NCBI RefSeq assembly: GCF_009901525.1
Contig: NZ_CP019288.1
Span: 930,001 to 994,000 of the forward strand
Source: Kordia antarctica
Lineage (GTDB): Bacteria > Bacteroidota > Bacteroidia > Flavobacteriales > Flavobacteriaceae
Direction: 5' to 3'
DNA length: 64,000 nt
Every line of letters starts with the position of its first letter. Position 1 is the stretch's first letter. Of the stretch, positions 62,601 through 64,000 are shown one piece after another. The notes below the pieces were generated by a model. It had not been told where the DNA came from and made no database searches. It saw only the letters and a program-made list of their open reading frames with translations. Made by a program: the position numbers and the translations under genes.

Positions 62601-64000
62601 TGCTACAACATGATTTACAGCTTCTTGAAAAAGTGAAATATTAAAAAAACCAGTGATTTTTAATGCACTATTTATATTATATGCAATGCTTCCACCATCA
62701 AACTGACTCAAGGTCCAGATTCTTCTTTGGGAAGATGTTGTAGGATATGCAACCATTTCTGGAGCTTTTGAAATTCCTATTTCTTCGTCTATCGTATTCA
62801 ACAATGGGATAATTCCAGCAATGGTAGGATTTTGGAATATTTCTTTCATTCCAAGATCATATCCTTTTTCTTCTAATGCGTTTATAAATCGAACTGCTTT
62901 TAAACTGTGTCCGCCCAATTCAAAGAAATTATCTTCAATACCAACCTTATCAATGTTTAATAGGTGTTCCCATATCAAAACTAGTTCCTTTTCTATATCA
63001 GTTTTTGGTGCTTTGTAATTATCAATGTTCGCTTTTTGAATATCAATAGCGAGCAATTTATTCTTATCCGTTTTACCATTTGGCATTAATGGAATTGCAT
63101 CCAATATTTCAAAATAAGCAGGAATCATATAGAGCGGTAACTTTTCAGTAAGATGACTTCTTACTGCTGTAATATCAATAGCCTCTCCTGTAACATATGC
63201 CGAGAGATACTTCTCTCCAGATTCCTCTTTAATCAAAACAACTGCTTGTTGTATGCTAGCGTGTTCTTGTAATGTGTATGCGATCTCTTCTAGTTCTATA
63301 CGATAACCTCTTAGTTTTACTTGATGATCTTTTCTTCCTATAAAACCTATGTTTCCATCTGGCAACCAATATCCTAAATCGCCTGTGAGATACATTTTCT
63401 CTCCTGCCACAAAAGGGTTTGTAATAAACTTTTGATCTGTTAATTCTTCTTTGTTTAAATATCCTTTGGAAAGTCCTTTTCCTGAAATACCAATCTCACC
63501 AATCAGTCCTTCTCCTTGTAAAGATTGTTCTTCTGATAAGATGTAAAAATTAGTTCCATCTATAGGTCTTCCTATTGGTAAGGATGCATCATGATGCTTT
63601 GTGATTCGATAACAACTACTATAGGTTGTAGCTTCTGATGGTCCGTATAAGTTTCGTAATTCTATTGGAAAATCAATAAGTTTATTACTCAAAGCAATTG
63701 GTATTGGTTCGCCAGCCATATTAATTGCAACGACTTGCTCTAAAGAAATTTTTCTCTCTACAAGGTTTTCTATAACCGAAGGAACTGTATTGATGAAAAT
63801 TTCTCTATCCGTTTCTATATAATTTGGAATGTCTAATGCATTTGTTAGCAATCGTATTTGTTTCCCGATACTTAGCGGATAAAACATTTCATAGAGAGAT
63901 AAGTCAAAACAATGTGATGTTGAAGCGTACATTGTTTGAAAGTCTGTATCTCCAAATTCTTTTTTACACCATGTTATAAAAGCTACTAGGTTGCCATGTG
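59643..64000 (-). CDS. NRPS-1, ...A-PCP-C-A-PCP (5' end outside window)
   Basis: The frame is open to base 64000, so the true start lies outside; about 1452 codons are seen. The visible part begins inside an A domain just after A3 (HGNLVAFITWCKKEFG...), with A4 CFDLS and A5 NLYGPSEAT. Then PCP DNFFELGGHSLKAV, an L-donor-type C domain (NLHHIIGDGWS), a complete second A domain (TSGSTGKPKG) and PCP DDFFEIGGHSLHIT. Both A pockets read D-L-Y-N-N-A-L-T-Y-K, close to the alanine code DLFNNALTYK that I recall from cyanobacterial synthetases. The two A domains are nearly identical in DNA. The stop overlaps the NRPS-2 start by 13 bp. Nothing shows whether this is the first protein of the line. Confidence 0.94.
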   Translation of the reverse strand, partial: HGNLVAFITWCKKEFGDTDFQTMYASTSHCFDLSLYEMFYPLSIGKQIRLLTNALDIPNYIETDREIFINTVPSVIENLVERKISLEQVVAINMAGEPIPIALSNKLIDFPIELRNLYGPSEATTYSSCYRITKHHDASLPIGRPIDGTNFYILSEEQSLQGEGLIGEIGISGKGLSKGYLNKEELTDQKFITNPFVAGEKMYLTGDLGYWLPDGNIGFIGRKDHQVKLRGYRIELEEIAYTLQEHASIQQAVVLIKEESGEKYLSAYVTGEAIDITAVRSHLTEKLPLYMIPAYFEILDAIPLMPNGKTDKNKLLAIDIQKANIDNYKAPKTDIEKELVLIWEHLLNIDKVGIEDNFFELGGHSLKAVRFINALEEKGYDLGMKEIFQNPTIAGIIPLLNTIDEEIGISKAPEMVAYPTTSSQRRIWTLSQFDGGSIAYNINSALKITGFFNISLFQEAVNHVVARHESLRTYFKSSSEGVQQIIIPKNEVKNIIDVYHTTDEQEIASIVQNFTTHTFDLTKAPLLKISAIAVDEKAHIILINLHHIIGDGWSIEVLFKEVVENYNLLKAGNTLTDQDLSFQFKDYAYYLENAKHAPLEEAKQYWSQQLSGEIPVLELPMSHARPAIKTYNGSQTSHVFTTEFTEKLRNKVKENDATLFMGLMAAINGLLYRYTELTDITLGTPVAGRHKTAIENQIGLFLNTLVIRTRFESQDTFSDLLQKQKQVLIGAYSHQEYPFDNLLEELQIKRNTSRSALFDVMVVLHNQHDLYVERKGFSGTAIEPYSGYENQSSQFDISFSFIESQDTISVSISYNTDIYDRFVIDKMISYLENFVVEAINNPTHSVAKVNYLPKEEELKLIAQRSILSNTNKEETILNILAQQCKETPNAVAIVSDTESITYKELDEKSNELANYLIAEKNIKTGDFVGIKLERNKWLIITILAVLKSGAVYVPIDIAYPADRIQYIEKDSACVLSITQNEIAIFLENDVSMESPLVPISQQDTAYIIYTSGSTGKPKGVQISHGNLVAFIIWCKKEFGDTDFQTMYASTSHCFDLSLYEMFYPLSIGKQIRLLTNALDIPNYIETDREIFINTVPSVIENLVERKISLEQVVAINMAGEPIPIALSNKLIDFPIELRNLYGPSEATTYSSCYRITKHHDTSLPIGRPIDGTNFYILSEEQSLQGEGLIGEIGISGKGLSKGYLNKEELTDQKFITNPFVAGEKMYLTGDLGYWLPDGNIGFIGRKDHQVKLRGYRIELEEIAYTLQEHASIQQAVVLIKEESGEKYLSAYVTGETIDITAVRSHLTEKLPLYMIPAYFEILDAIPLMPNGKTDKNKLLAIDIQKANIDNYKAPETDIEKELVLIWEHLLNISKIGVLDDFFEIGGHSLHITRMLYEINEKYDIQISLKNVFIAKNITDLASLIEDELMLKQGFSTDTQEDISNKTEIWEI
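59887..60931 (-). repeat. A-domain duplicate within NRPS-1, downstream copy
   Basis: This segment matches 62956-64000 at a constant offset of 3,069 bp (exactly 1,023 codons, one module) with about eight to ten substitutions and no indel. Homology starts in the A-PCP linker (protein IWEHLLNI) and is still present where the other copy leaves the window, so the full repeat is longer than 1,045 bp. Confidence 0.95.
62956..64000 (-). repeat. A-domain duplicate within NRPS-1, upstream copy (continues past right edge)
   Basis: Partner of 59887-60931. The two PCP domains that follow these A domains differ clearly (FELGGHSLKAVRF against FEIGGHSLHITRM), so the copying was limited to the A domain and possibly sequence beyond the window. 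Confidence 0.95.

Overview
The window is AT-rich, every convincing gene lies on the minus strand, and the reading frames are packed with gaps of 0-184 bp. The codon use, the absence of obvious Shine-Dalgarno sequences and the protein flavour point to a marine member of the Bacteroidota, probably Flavobacteriaceae; a genus such as Kordia, Aquimarina or Tenacibaculum is a guess. Nearly the whole window is one giant hybrid non-ribosomal peptide synthetase / polyketide synthase (NRPS/PKS) operon, read from right (64000) to left (1) and running off both ends. No RNA gene, transposase, CRISPR array, transporter, MbtH protein or phosphopantetheinyl transferase was seen.

Order in transcription: NRPS-1 (5' end outside the window; A-PCP-C-A-PCP); NRPS-2 (C-A-PCP, with a monooxygenase and an FkbM methyltransferase built into the A domain); PKS-1 (KS-AT-ACP); a small secreted NTF2-like protein; a stand-alone condensation protein; an Asp/Glu racemase; NRPS-3 (A-PCP-C-A-PCP-C-A-PCP); PKS-2 (KS-AT-ACP); NRPS-4 (C-A-PCP-C-A-PCP, first A domain carrying a complete PLP-dependent decarboxylase); a CmlA-like di-iron beta-hydroxylase; NRPS-5 (C-A-PCP-C-A-PCP); NRPS-6 (C-A-PCP-C-A-PCP, second A domain carrying two methyltransferases); NRPS-7 (C-A-PCP-E); NRPS-8 (C-A-PCP-TE, cysteine nucleophile). 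After these come a sulfotransferase and a precursor-supply trio: a threonine-kinase-like GHMP protein, a cysteine-synthase-like enzyme and the start of an ATP-grasp ligase, which together suggest 2,3-diaminobutyrate synthesis.

Fourteen NRPS modules and two malonyl-type PKS modules are visible. Reading the ten specificity positions of each A domain by eye gives, in gene order: Ala-like, Ala-like, Gly (with oxygenase and methyltransferase), malonyl, unassigned (divergent A domain), aromatic-like?, Gly, malonyl, beta-Ala, Gly, Asn, Cys-like?, Asp-like, unassigned (two methyltransferases), D-Ala-like, unassigned acidic-pocket residue, then release by the TE. These are predictions; the published codes were compared from memory.

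The most remarkable feature is that three A domains carry five catalytic insertions at five different inter-motif positions (A2-A3, A4-A5, A5-A6, A6-A7, A8-A9). In the best case the decarboxylase sits inside an A domain whose pocket reads as beta-alanine, which suggests that one polypeptide both makes and activates its building block from aspartate. Two pairs of nearly identical A-domain sequences (about 1.6 kb and at least 1.05 kb), with boundaries in interdomain linkers, show recent natural A-domain copying.
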